In this document: positions 36,901 to 48,159 of the stretch, one piece after another
Layout: every line of letters starts with the position of its first letter
Numbering within the stretch: the stretch's first letter is position 1
Assembly (NCBI RefSeq): GCF_910592395.1
Contig: NC_088318.1
Span: forward strand, 13,144,349 to 13,208,348
Length of the DNA stretch: 64,000 nt
Source: Lineus longissimus
Lineage: Eukaryota; Nemertea; Pilidiophora; Heteronemertea; Lineidae
Direction of reading: 5' to 3'
Notes under the pieces: generated by a model
The model's input: the letters and a program-made list of their open reading frames with translations, nothing else
Databases searched by the model: none
Told to the model about the DNA's origin: nothing
Translations under genes and position numbers: made by a program

Positions 36901-38022
36901 CACGGCGTGCTCCTCAATGTGTGCGCCGAGAAGACGACTGAGGTTGCTTTTAATGCCGCCCTGGTAGAAACAGTTTCCAAGCTCCCGGATTTTGCACTAG
37001 TCGATTACACCACGGCTGAAAATAGTTTCCTTGACGCCATCCAAGGTGAGTCTCACGATTTGTTCGATTATACCCTTTTCGGTCGACCCTGTGTGGACAA
37101 GTGCCAGTTCGGCGGATACATCGTTCGGTCAAGTTCAATATTGGTACTAACTAAGTTGTTCGTTGATATTTATTCCTTTTATGCTATAGGGCTTGTATCA
37201 GTGAGACCTCACCTTAGAAATATTACGGACTACAAATTGTTTTATTTCATATTGTAGACGCAACTGAAAATGAAAGGTACTACATCCTGTTCATCGAAAT
37301 CGAGGCAAAGAATGGGAAGGTTGCTCTCTTGACGGAAGAGCAGCAGGACATGGTAGGTGCAACCATAAATGAATAACAAGAGGGAAAGGGGCCACTCTCG
37401 TGTGCCAGTCCTCTTTTTTATTTCTGCCAGGTGCATGGGACAGCTTGGCGTCCGGGAATTTCCATGCAGATACGGCCTGTCGTTTGGTCGAACTTGGCAG
37501 AAAGCCACTTACAAATGTATTTGCATGAGGAGGAGCGAAGCGACCGATGACCTGCAGCGCCCGGGGACCAGCGCCTAGAATTCGGCCGGATATTTAAGCG
37601 CATCGAAGGAAATTCCGCCAAACCAAGTCCTCTCTGTGTCAGTAACAGTCATCTTGACTTTTGACATTGCCCACGGCGTCCTTTCAAACAACACTGTTCA
37701 GAAAGGCATTATATACACCTTATGATGACTTGAGAGTTTATAATTTGATTAATCACTTGATTATTTATCTTCCACTATCTAGTTTGACATGTCCCTGAAA
37801 GCGTACAGTGAGAGATATAAAACCATTCGTGAAGTGGATCGTTTGATTCAGAAGATGCGGGTGGTCCAAACAGTACCTGGGAGCTTCGCCATTTTAAAAG
37901 AACACCTCCTTGCAGCTAACCCGAGAAGCGGAAGCGGCCAGTTTAAGACACCTCGGGTGTTGAAGAAAGAAGCTGACCTGACTTTTATGATTGGGCAGGC
38001 GGCGCAGCCATGGAGGTCTTAA
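33979..38022 (+). CDS. GH3-domain protein with N-terminal membrane anchor
   Basis: Exons 33979-34132, 34601-35799, 36496-36623, 36900-37045, 37258-37352 and 37783-38022 join in matching phase to about 653 residues. GH3 proteins belong to the ANL adenylating superfamily; plant members conjugate acyl acids such as jasmonate or auxin to amino acids, while animal members (vertebrate GHDC) have no settled reaction. The start ATG has an A at -3 and G at +4. A hydrophobic segment at ~11-35 (LLTSWLIFITLSVYFTVIF) and another at ~53-64 suggest an ER-type membrane anchor. The nucleotide motifs are present: TTGTTGSNKKFLLT (motif 1), WNLSHASSEGTHGI (motif 2) and RYRTGDIIKV (motif 3), then EKTTE, and GQFKTPRV near the C-terminus. 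The catalytic fold therefore looks intact. The family is certain; substrate and location are inferred. Confidence 0.93.
34193..34413 (+). repeat. (TCG/TCA)n trinucleotide repeat in the first GH3 intron
   Basis: An imperfect run of CGT/CAT/CGC trinucleotides, about 220 bp, in the intron between the two membrane-segment exons of the GH3 gene. The frames through it (poly-His/Arg on +, poly-Asp/Thr on -) are artefacts of the repeat. Confidence 0.9.
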
Positions 38023-38163
38023 AGTAGACTCCCAGGGGCAGCCCATCGCATCATCCTAATTAGGGTGAGGAACGAGGCCGGTCCACTGCGTCCGGAGTGT
38101 AATGCACATGCAGTATTCAATTCCCTCGTGGTACAACTCGCCGATAAGTTGCATAACTTTGGG

Positions 38164-38266
38164 CATCCTGAGATCAGGTTTTTGATACTCCTATATACAT
38201 GTAACTAGAAATATCGACAGGCGGAGTAAATGTATATTGAAAACCACTGGTTATGTCAGGATCGAT
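38164..38266. mobile_element. Second copy of the CATCCTRACA MITE
   Basis: It contains CATCCTGAGATCAGGTTTTT, GAAATATCGACAGGCGGAGT and TATATTGAAAACCACTGG, blocks shared with the 32074-32328 element, ending GTCAGGATCG. It lies about 140 bases past the GH3 stop codon, probably in the 3'UTR. ATTAAA at 38427-38432 is a weak polyadenylation candidate for the GH3 transcript. Confidence 0.5.
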
Positions 38267-38661
38267 CATGATGTGAGGATGAACTTTGGGCAGACGACAG
38301 CTAACACGGACCTGATAAAGGCGATCCCAAAGCCCAGTTTCCATATGTCATCTATAAGGCTGGTTACTCTATCTAAGGTCATCTATAGCCAAAACGATCA
38401 GCGTTTTTACATCCTCTATCTTCGCTATTAAAAACATTGAAATTACAATGCATTTATAGCTGTCTTGTATCTTTATTTATCTTACATTTATGTATAACAT
38501 TATATACATATACCTACATGTAACCTGTATGTTTAATACTAAGTTAACTATAATAGTTGTTATTGTACTTGTTATATATTCGTCAAAATTCTGGAGGAAG
38601 CAGAAAGAAGCCATTGGAAATGTCATTTTTCCTCGTCGGTGAACTCTTACATGTCCTGGAT

Positions 38662-39103
38662 GCCTCTAGGACATTCCCCCCGGACAATTCCCCTCCTGTT
38701 AATTGCCCCCGACAATTGCCCCCTAGGCAATTACCCCCCAGTAAAATTGCCCCCCCCCCCCTAAAATAAATGGCTGGTAAAACTGTCTATGGCTATTACT
38801 GCAGGGATACTAAAAAAACAATGTATGATGGATTCTGTGAAACTCAAAGATTCCTAGAATCATTGTGGAGAAACTGATTTTTCACCACCATGATCTCATG
38901 AAATTTTTCTAAGGCGACGAGGGCAATTTTTACTGGGCAGGGGCAATTTTACGGCAGGCAATTTCACGGGGGGGGGCAATTTTACTGGGGGGCAATTTTA
39001 CCGGGGGCATGGGGGTAATTTGACTGGGGGTAATTTGACTGGGGGGGGGTAATTGCCTAGGGGGGAGTGGCCGGGGGGCAATTGACCGGGGGGGCAATTG
39101 ACC
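38662..39103. mobile_element. Foldback element with inverted CAATTGCCCC-type arms
   Basis: A 442-bp element. The left arm repeats units such as GACAATTGCCCCC; the right arm (about 38930-39103) repeats the complement with variations (GGGGGCAATTTTACTG, GGGGCAATTGACC). An exact 9-bp direct repeat, GTCCTGGAT, flanks it (38653-38661 and 39104-39112). The very ends are not identical (left GCCTCTAGGACATT, right reversed GGTCAATTGCC), so the true boundary may be shifted by a base or more. The central ~170 bp is unique. It has the same architecture as the elements at 26854 and 32342 but unrelated units. Confidence 0.78.
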
Positions 39104-39130
39104 GTCCTGGATCAGTATATACCATCAGGC

Positions 39131-39350
39131 TTTAGGGAGCATCCATTAATTACGTACGCACGGCGAAAACGCCGATTTTTAGAACCCCCCCCCCCCCCCC
39201 CCGATGCATCTTGTACGCGTATTCTAACCCCTGTTTCGAAACCTCTCTATTTGGGAATTGCCACGCCCCCTTTAGTTTTACTAAATACTGTTAGATGGCA
39301 GTGTTAAACAATAACAAACGACGACCACAACAATTATGGCTGTCAAGAAA
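39131..39350. repeat. Dispersed repeat, copy B
   Basis: It shares ATTACGTACGCA, a long C-run, TTGTACGCG, AACAAACGACG and ATGGCTGTCAAG, in almost the same order, with copy A at 19946-20190. It starts within 30 bases of the right flank of the foldback element. Confidence 0.45.
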
Positions 39351-40029
39351 AAAGCCAATTTTCTGAATATTTTCTCCGATTTTGACTACTTCACTGGACG
39401 ATTTTTTGTTGAATTTGCCATAGATTAGGTCAGTTATATAAGAGCTATTCAAGATATGTCAGTAAATTTGTAATTCAAGTGTGCATAAATAGCAAAGAGC
39501 TTGGATCAAAAAGGTCCTTTCAGTTTTTCACTTTTTTGTCATCGATTTTCGCCATGTCCCTTACCGTTCATCCCCTGGCCCTTCGAATTATTGGAGTTGA
39601 ATTTGGATGCTGCATTCACAGAAACTCAGTCTCACCACTGACACTTCCGTGTATACCACTGGGCTGGTGGATGCTTGTAATTTTAGACAACTCCTTTCTC
39701 GTTTATTCTTATGACAACATTATATTGATTAACTTACGGTACGTTAAACCTAGTCGAATGAACCGTCGACGTATATTGGCTGAGACAATCGGATTTACGC
39801 CAAGCTTCTTTGAAGAATTTTTTTGTTTTATCGTCTTAAGTTTTAAGACTACGTTAAACCTTACTTGACACTGGCGGATGCTAGTGGACACTGTTATTAA
39901 GGATGACCTTGACGTTGCCAGTGGAGTTAGCCAATATCAAAACCATGAAAAGTAAACCAATTATGTTCAGGTTGTTCCAAATGTTTCAGGGTCTCTTTCC
40001 TCTAGTAAAATTGTCTCAACGCAGCCAAC

Positions 40030-43000
40030 ATGGATCGGGATGTTATTCCACCTCCTCCAGGGTTTGGAATTGATCAGGTAACCTTCTTTAAAGTGGCAAT
40101 GTAGGCAAGATAATCATGGCCTGATGTTGTTTCAATGTATACCTTGTTTAGAATCTCACTGCTCTTTTGACTGCATAGATATCTGAAGGTCAAGCAGGAA
40201 TATGTCGTTTTCATGAATTAACGTGGTAGAGATTCTGTAATTTCTATTCAAATATCCATTTTATCACACACTTCAGGATCTATTTTGATATATTGGCTGC
40301 TACACTTTTGTGATTAGGTTCAACGGTATGCACACGTCTACAGTACTAGAGTTGTTTGGGCCAGTTATCGCTGTTCTGTTGACCAACCAACCTTGACAAT
40401 AAACCCCGTCTAAAAACTAAGATATTGGAATGCCTGAAGGCTGTCTAATCTAGTGGCAGGCACTTGTCTGCAAGCCTCACAGCAAAAATCTCATCTCCTA
40501 CATGGGGCACATATAATTTGTTTGTGCGGAGGCACTAGCTGTGACATTGAACATTGAGATTGATACTTTTATTTTTAAACGTTTTCCAGGACGGTTTGTC
40601 AAAGGCTGTTCTCCAGTTGGATAACCGTCGTGTTCGACAAATTCTGGACTCTGGTGTCAGTCCAAAGTGTGTTAACGAGGTGGGTATTGGAATGTTTTCC
40701 TACATACTTGTTTGAATATTGGGTTGATAGCAGAATGATGAATAGGGCAAACTCTATTCTGAATGGAGGAAATAATTGATAAGAGCTGCAGGAGGAAACA
40801 TGTATTGGTGGAGAGAGTAGTCATCTATCATATAAAGTTGTCTGACGGGTTACGAAGAATCGGATTTGGGGACACCATGACCTGTGATTTGCTTTTCAAA
40901 CGTAAGTCTTACTCATGGAATTCCTCTGACATCCCAGGTTTTGGTAGTAGGAATCTCTTGAGATTGCTCAAACTGTTTGCAGTCATAGAAGAAGGAGAAT
41001 ATTTTTTGGAGGAAGTAGAACTTGTACGCCTTGCCAGACGTGGCTGTGTGCGAACCTCATGAACACTCCCCCACCACCTCTGCCAGTGCCACCACCGCAT
41101 ACTACATGTTCTAAAACAACAAGTCTTTCTGCCCACATCATTATCCTTAGTTTTGTTCTACAGGAAAATGAGACATTACTTCACCAGCTGATCAAGCAGA
41201 CTAACCAACACACCCTTCTCAGACACAAAAATCTCCGGCAGTTGGTGTGTATGCTTAGGCACGCTGGGATAGATATTAATCATCGTGATCAGGTGAGAAT
41301 ACATGTAGCTAGAACAGTCAAATAGCTTGATATTTTATGACCAGCTAGACGAGTGGAATGTCCTTAGAATTGGAGACATGGTCATCATCATCATCATCAA
41401 GGGTTCTTCAACTCATGCAATTGCAAGTAAGAAAGTAAGATATGCAATTCATGCGTATTTCTAACATTACAGGATGGCAACACAGCTCTTCATCTTGCGC
41501 TTATCCACCTCCCAGAATGCCAGGATCTCGGCGAAGTTCTCCTCCAGGGTGGTGCCGACCCTTACATCAATAATAAGGTAGTTTATGAATGGGATATTGG
41601 CAGCAACTTGGCACCTATAGCCGCTGACTGCCAACTTAGTAAAGCAGTGACTATTCATGACTGTAAATGTTCAAAAGGCATGACATCACTGCCTTGTTGT
41701 AGGGCCAAATAATTCAACCTTACTAAACCAAATTGATGTTCTCAGCCAAATTTCAATTTCAAGAGATTTTAATCTCCATTGATCATAAATCGGAATTATG
41801 TTAAGTTTGATATTGATTGATTGTGTTTTCTCTTGCAGGAAGGCCTAGCACCAGAAGACCTAATCTTGTCACAGAAAATTCCAGATGATGGGAAACAGTC
41901 TTATCAAAAATATCTGGTAAGAACATCTGACTTGTCAGTCCTCTTCTCCTATTTCTTCTGCATTTGTCCTTGTGAGCATTTTGTTGTTGATGCCACTGCG
42001 GTTAGGTACCAATGGCCAAGTTACTCTGTCCTAATCTACAGTCCATTACACGAGAAAATGGCATACAAAGATTTGGTGATTTACACAGAAAAGGCAACAG
42101 TTGAACAAAATGGTGTATTTCATCTGAAACTACAAAAATCCTCCATCAGAAAATGTTAAATTCAATGTGAGATTGGATGGTGATGGTAACATACTTATCT
42201 TCCAGCCGGGTTTGTGGAAAGCAGTTGAGATGGACAGCATCATGAGCGTGAGGAAACTGATCAATCTGTGGTGCCGGGTAGATTTGCATAGGGTGAGTTG
42301 GTCAAAATACCTCTCACTTTGGACTTGATCACTCTTCGTCTGTCACTTAAGGACATGTAGAGTAAAACCTCTCTATAATGGACACCCTTGGGTATGACAA
42401 ATGCTGTCATTATGAGCGAGGTGTCCTGATTAAAGAGGTGAAATTGTACAGAAACAACCCATGTACAGTTGCTCATCAACTTTCGACGAGACGCTGTTAA
42501 AAAGTAAGATAGCGGCCAGTTTGGAGTCCATGAATAAAAAGGTAGTTCTACAGGTGATTTGTAATTTGAGTAGTTTATCTTTTCTGATTTCAGGGTGATA
42601 AGACACTGATGCATCTTGCCCTAGAGAAAGGGACTGAGAATATCATCAGAATCATCAAGGAGATTGGGCCATCGATGGAGCTGGCACACAGCGTCTTGGC
42701 CGCTGACGTCAAATCAACAAAAATGCTGTGCAATTCTTGTAAAAATATCAATACAGAGTTTAAAAATTTGGTATGTGTAATACTAATAGTGCGGTGTAAT
42801 ACTGTATCATCAGGTTTGATCCAGTTGAGGGTCACCTGTTAATCATAGGCCTATTGCAGCTATCAAAGGCTTACTATACAGGCACCCGTCAATCAACTCG
42901 ACACAGTACATTATATACCACAGTAGAGCATCTCTATTAAAAAACAACTTTGGGATTGACAAAGGCTGTCCTTAATATAGGAGAGGCATCCTGATCAAAA

Positions 43001-46000
43001 CAGTCACAGTGTATAGAAACATCCTATTTGGGACCACAATCATTGTCCCTGTAATAAAGAGGGTACTGACAGAGATGCAAGCTAAGAGAGGTTTCGTTCT
43101 AAATTTCCCTAGCCAGAAAGGATTCCGGTGAGTCTATTGCGGGCTGTAACCAGTATGTTAATTTAGATCACCAATGTGTTCATTGTTGATATAGCAAGCG
43201 TACGCACAATGAAGAACTTGGCCTATATTCTACTGTTAGGAATCTTATCTTGTTACTTTCTCTTTCAGGGTGAAAATGGTGCTACCCCACTGTTCTATGC
43301 CATAAGACAAAACAATCATGAACTCGTGGACACCTTGCGGGCCAAGGGGGCCAGAGTGGAGACGACGATCATTGTGGAAGAAGAGGTAAAGTACTTGTAT
43401 AGCACATTACTTGGAGAGGGTCGGATGACCAAAAGACATTATGAACTGAACAATGTAAGTGGATTTATTGAATCTTTCATTGTTCAATGGTAAATTCAGA
43501 ACCAGACGCTTTAATCACCAATTACTAATCATTTTAAACCGTGATATTACTGAACATGAACTTGAAGATTTTGGAACATGACAGGTAATATAATATTATA
43601 AATGTCACAGTATTGTAAATTTGTCATTGAGTACATGTAGTAAAACTTTTAAAACTTCATCCAAGCAGTTATTTCTCAATTCCTCTTTCAGATGGATATG
43701 CCAATTTTCTTCTCAGCGCTGCAGTCATCGACGTCACCTGAAGTAATACAGAGACTGATACCGACTGAAAAGGATTACATTTCCATGGCACAACTAAGAT
43801 TTAAGGTACAGGGTCCACTTGCTCATTCTACGTGAATAACATTAATCATCTAAGCGTTATCACCTTCCATAAATCTCATTTACTGTAGTAGCATTAAGAA
43901 TGAATGCCAAGGTTATCGCGAATGCTGATTGAGCAACTCGACCCAACACAGTGTTGGAGGTGATTAACAATTTTCCAAAATAAGGGTTTTTTGTGGTCAA
44001 TTTTGAAGATGAAGAGGGTGGGTTGGTCGCCTATGCCTGGGCTGATGCACAAAGGCATGGCTCCAAAGCTGCTGTGTACGTATATAGTTTATGTTCTCTC
44101 TTCCATGAGATACTGGCAACCTATTAACGACTTCTACTCAAATTCCAGGGTAAACTTCCACTGTTCTCATGTATAGAGAATGACGTGAATTTTGAGAGTG
44201 TAAAAGTGATTATCGAACAGGGTCCTGCTGAGCTTATTACCAGCAGAAATGAGGTAAGTTAATCTGTTTATCAGAGATAAGCGCTTTTGTACGCCAGAGA
44301 AGAAGAAGAACCCCAGATGATTTGTCAGAGCTTGAACTCAAGTTCCTCTAGCATTGATGTCCAATAAAATTTTGATACTTAGACAATACTTTTTTACTAT
44401 GAACTAAACTCAGTGTTGTGTTTTTGTCTGCAGTTCACGCTGACACCACGTGATGTTGCAGAGGAACACAGGAAGCTGCAGTACATGGATGTGATTGATG
44501 AATATGTGCATGCTAAGTGCTTCTGTGATGATCCGAGTTACAGGATGACGCTGGCTCTCCAGGGATATGATCGCATCTTGGATGCCATGAAGGTTCTACA
44601 TTTATTTATTCCTTGTCGTCTAATAAAAAAGTGACACTCACTTCATTAGAAATTTTGCTAAATCCATCACAAGAGTTCTGTTTGTTAAAAAAAAATGTGC
44701 ACAGCATCATCTCTTCCTGAAACAAATAGTTTGTTATTATAATCTACTTGCAATAAAAACATCTGATACGTCATGAGCGGTGTCATTCATGGACACACGT
44801 TAGGGTAGGAGACCCGTTGCCAAAAATGCCATGCAATAAAATGCAGCAGATCACTGTCTGCAATCAGGCAACTGTCTTGATAGTTATGCTGCTACCAACT
44901 TCACCCAGGGTTACCACTTGTAAATTGTATGCTGCTACCAACTTCACCCAGGGTTACCACTTGTAAATTGTAAAGGCACTGCACTGCATTAAGAAAGCAG
45001 TACAGATAATCTTGATAATCAAATCGTCAAAATTTCAGTATGATTATTTTCCAGGAAGGTTTAACAGTGTTAGAACGCAGGCACCAGGATCCATCAGTGT
45101 CTGCCGAAGCCATAGAATTCATCGACAATCTCCTACTCTACCAGGATCATGTCCAGGATTTCCACGCAGCGGTCGAAGATTCCGATCTGGAAACAACAAG
45201 GCGTTTGTTGTTATTTGACAACCAAGAGTTACAGAATACATTCAAGTGCTGCATGACGGACTCCAGAGCTCTTGTAAGTTGAATGGGAATAACAGGAACC
45301 TGCCTTAGTAGACACCTCTATAAAGGACATCCTCTCTATTAAGGACAATGAATTTGTTCCCAAATTGGTTCAGGACACCTCTTAATTAAGGACAACATTG
45401 TCAGTCCCAAGGGTGTTCCAGGGGCACCACCAGCCTTTGCATACCTGGAACAATGGCCTAAGATTGGCCAACAGCTTTGGTGAGCTAAATACACTCGCAA
45501 GTCGACATAAAAAAGTTTTAAACAACCTCGTGTTCTATTCCTTTTGCAGTGTGATCCACAGCCACCTCTCCATAAAGCAGTACTCAGGAGGAACCATGAC
45601 ATGGTGGCATACTTGGCCCAGAGTCATCTCAAGTTTGCTAAAACTAAATTGGATGAGAGCAGAGACCAGGTAGGAAAGCAAGAAGATTTGTCAGATATCC
45701 TTCATGGCATTAATCCTAGGCAGCTGCTCAACATATATTTTAAAGGCTTTCAACACCTTGATGGCTGATTGATGTAGATCTCCAAGGACCAAATCCCCCT
45801 GTTCCAACAAGTTGTCCCTACTGTATAGACTTCAATGAAAGATCGACACATTTGCTATCTTCAGGAAGGGGATGGATTCTGACTTTTCTTTTCACTTTCC
45901 AGTGTTACCGGACGGCCCTACATTACGCTTACGGTCTAGCAGATGAGAAGTGCATTCCAAACATGCTGCTTGATTTAGGCGCATCAGAATTCACGATGGA

Positions 46001-46523
46001 CAAAGATGGCCGCTCACCACTTTCATTTAGAGATAAACGGAAGTCGACTATGATGAAAAATCACATAAAGATGCATTTAAAAAAGGTGAGTAAAGATGTT
46101 GTCATGCGAAACTTGAGACCAGTGTTGTCCTTCATAGTGAGGTGTCCTGATTAGAGATGTCTTACCTTAATGCTTTTTGATACAGTAGAATGTATGGCTC
46201 ATATAAATTTAAGGCTGCTGCGGAGGCCACTTGGATTCAAAGGGTTAATGTGCAAAATTTGTTGGTTTTAGGACTTTAGTATGGAAGACCCTGCTCTATG
46301 GAAACCAACCTCCCTCTATCTACACTACGTCAACTGCCCCAATGCCACGAAAAACCAGTTGGGATCCGGTAGCGACACGGAATATGCTGAGGAGGGTGAA
46401 TACGATTATGATGCTGATGATTACACGGATGGTGAGGATGATGCTTACGATGATGAAGAAGAAGTGCCGGTGGACGGGATGCGAGAATACCCATCGAGTA
46501 ATAGCTATTGTTCAATACTGTAA
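40030..46523 (+). CDS. Ankyrin-repeat protein with acidic tail and C-terminal CaaX box
   Basis: Fifteen exons: 40030-40077, 40590-40679, 41164-41292, 41473-41577, 41839-41916, 42206-42292, 42594-42770, 43269-43385, 43692-43805, 44149-44253, 44434-44592, 45055-45273, 45550-45669, 45903-46085, 46272-46523. Each has a length divisible by three and all junctions are phase 0, giving 660 residues. The start is MDRDVIPPPPGFG in good context. Ankyrin repeats: DGNTALHLALIHL (exon 4), GDKTLMHLALEKG (7), GENGATPLFYAIRQNNHELV (8), PPLHKAVLRRNHDMVAYLA (13) and RTALHYAYGLADEK (14); other exons carry degenerate repeats. The tail is highly acidic (Asp/Glu/Tyr, ~615-640) and ends CSIL, a CaaX motif whose final Leu favours geranylgeranylation. 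Inference: a membrane-tethered scaffold. I do not recognise a named orthologue. The exon 11 donor (AAG|gttcta) is weak; the rest are standard. Confidence 0.88.
42361..43110. repeat. Degenerate pogo-type repeat copies in ankyrin-gene introns
   Basis: Two intron stretches (about 42361-42450 and 42920-43110) carry ACCTCTCTATAATGGACACC- and GAGGTGTCCTGATTAAAG-like blocks in facing orientation, with AAGAGGGTACTGACAG and TAAGAGAGGTTTCGTTCTA at the far end. The same phrases recur at about 45300-45420, 46138-46160, 47695-47884 and 56850-56900. They look like decayed copies of the intact MITE at 47695. The exon at 42594-42770 lies between the two stretches and is not part of the repeat. Confidence 0.45.
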
Positions 46524-47694
46524 CATTCATTTTTCATCTTGTGCGGTCGGAACTTTTGAGATGGACAGTCGGTCTGTTTTCGGTAACAAATTCGGCTGTC
46601 CTGGAGAGTTCTGCCACTGAGCCCCATAGCTTTGTGGTCAGGGTAGTGTCCTTTTGCACCTTAATTTTAGGTCTCAGTTTTGTCTTTTATGTGCCAGAAG
46701 AGTGTATAATTGAAAAACAAAGATATAACGATGTAATTTATATCAGAGGAACTAAAAGACAAAAGTTTGTTGTACATGTATATACCTCTATTATACTTTT
46801 ACCACTTATAGTGCATTTGTTTTATAATATTGAATACCTTGGTATGTCATGCTTAAAATGCCATGTGCTCTTCTTGTTCCTTTGTTGTGAAAACCTATGT
46901 TTCCTTTTACAGTGCATTTTTTTATAGTTATTTATATTACCTAATTATACAGTGTATACATTGTATGTATGTGTATTGTGCAATAGTATATATAGTTGTG
47001 AATACCTTATGATATTTTGCTCAAAGTTGCATGTATTTTTGGGCAGATCTGTATTTTTACTTCAAATAACAACAAGTTTATTCTGCCATTTTGATGTTTC
47101 TCCTAAACTTCTTAAATTGCCTGAAAACTGACGTTATCAATGACTATTTATTCGCCAGCTCTTTTAGTGCCTGGATTTCCATGGAATGACCAACAGTTGG
47201 CTGGATTTTCAAGGTCAGCATTGGCAGTTCAATAGAAGCAATACTCCAGCTGCAGCTTCATGGCACTAACTGTCCATAGGGTGTTGTATTGTTTTGACAG
47301 AGGCGGTAAGAAATGAAGACAAAAATAGTTTGTACTAAAAGCTTTACAGATTTTGGTGTAGATATATGTACATACAGTAAAACACTTGTAATATCAACTG
47401 CCATTACATAAGGTTTTGAATCTTCAATTGCAGTTTCTCAAAGCAACCAAAATTGTATAGACCTACTAGTGTGCAACTAGTTTATTGAGCTGACTGGTTG
47501 TTGCACTTGTCTTGTGAGTCCTGTGTTCTCACGGTTTCTTCTATGCTCCCCTTTTGTTGTGTTCAGCATCAGGAATTTTCTAGTCCTCAGTGTGCTTTGG
47601 ATGAATTTGCATAATCCATTTTCTGTTATATTCAATTTCATTGCTTTTTTGCACAATGTGTACACAGCTCATCATTAGTTCAATCGAACAACTA

Positions 47695-47884
47695 CAGTGG
47701 AACATTTCTCTGAAGGACACGCTCTTGACGGACCAGTGCTGTCCTTCATATAGTGCTGCCCTGATGAGAGAGGTCAGGGTGAATGGTAACGGCCAGTTTG
47801 GCACCAAAACTAGTGTCACGTCCTTGACTTGAGAGAGAGAGGGTGTCCTTAATAGAGAGGTGTCCACAAAGGAAGGTTCCACTG
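47695..47884. mobile_element. Pogo/Tigger-like MITE with TA duplication
   Basis: A 190-bp element with ends CAGTGGAAC and GTTCCACTG, flanked on both sides by TA (47693-47694 and 47885-47886). The interior has facing blocks TTTCTCTGAAGGACAC and AGAGAGGTGTCC. CAGTGGAAC-type termini with TA target duplication are typical of pogo/Tigger members of the Tc1/mariner superfamily. It has no transposase. Confidence 0.7.
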
Positions 47885-48102
47885 TACTAGGTAGTACCTA
47901 AATCTTAGGAGCAGACATTTGGATATCCTTTTTATGTTGTAAAATTTGTTAACAAACATATTAACATATACATGTATTTAGAATTTCATGATGTACATGT
48001 ACAATGGCAAAGAACTGATATGTTAGGATGTACTCGGAGTGTAAGAGGTAAAATCTCACATGTGTTTATGGTTGTTACTGAGATTGTAATTTTCATCATA
48101 TG

Positions 48103-48108
48103 AATAAA
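48103..48108 (+). terminator. Polyadenylation signal candidate, ankyrin gene
   Basis: Canonical AATAAA followed within 20 bases by a T-rich stretch (ATTTATTTTC). It is positioned before the tandem array that starts near 48160. Confidence 0.45.
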
Positions 48109-48159
48109 ACATATTTATTTTCTAAAGCTTCTTTACTTTGTCTCTGATAAAGCTAGAGT

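Larger units (their letters stand above)
38023..40029. other. Spacer between the GH3 and ankyrin genes
   Basis: Contents: the MITE copy at 38164, the GC-rich foldback element at 38662-39103 and the dispersed repeat at 39131-39350. The remainder to 40029 is AT-rich. The 129-codon frame at 39479-39868 has no recognisable domain and no splice context and is not annotated as a gene. The promoter of the ankyrin gene must lie here; no clear core element was seen. Confidence 0.55.
46524..48130 (+). other. Probable 3'UTR of the ankyrin gene
   Basis: AT-rich sequence after the CSIL stop codon, with no convincing coding frame. A canonical AATAAA at 48103-48108 could end a 3'UTR of about 1.6 kb. It includes a MITE at 47695-47884. 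An earlier, weaker site could be used instead. Confidence 0.45.

Noticed and set aside
39479-39868. A 129-codon frame on the + strand
   Set aside because: The composition is like translated AT-rich spacer, with no domain, no splice context and no support from neighbours.
45339-45602. Frames overlapping the ankyrin exon at 45550
   Set aside because: They cover an intronic repeat copy and are out of phase with the ankyrin exons.
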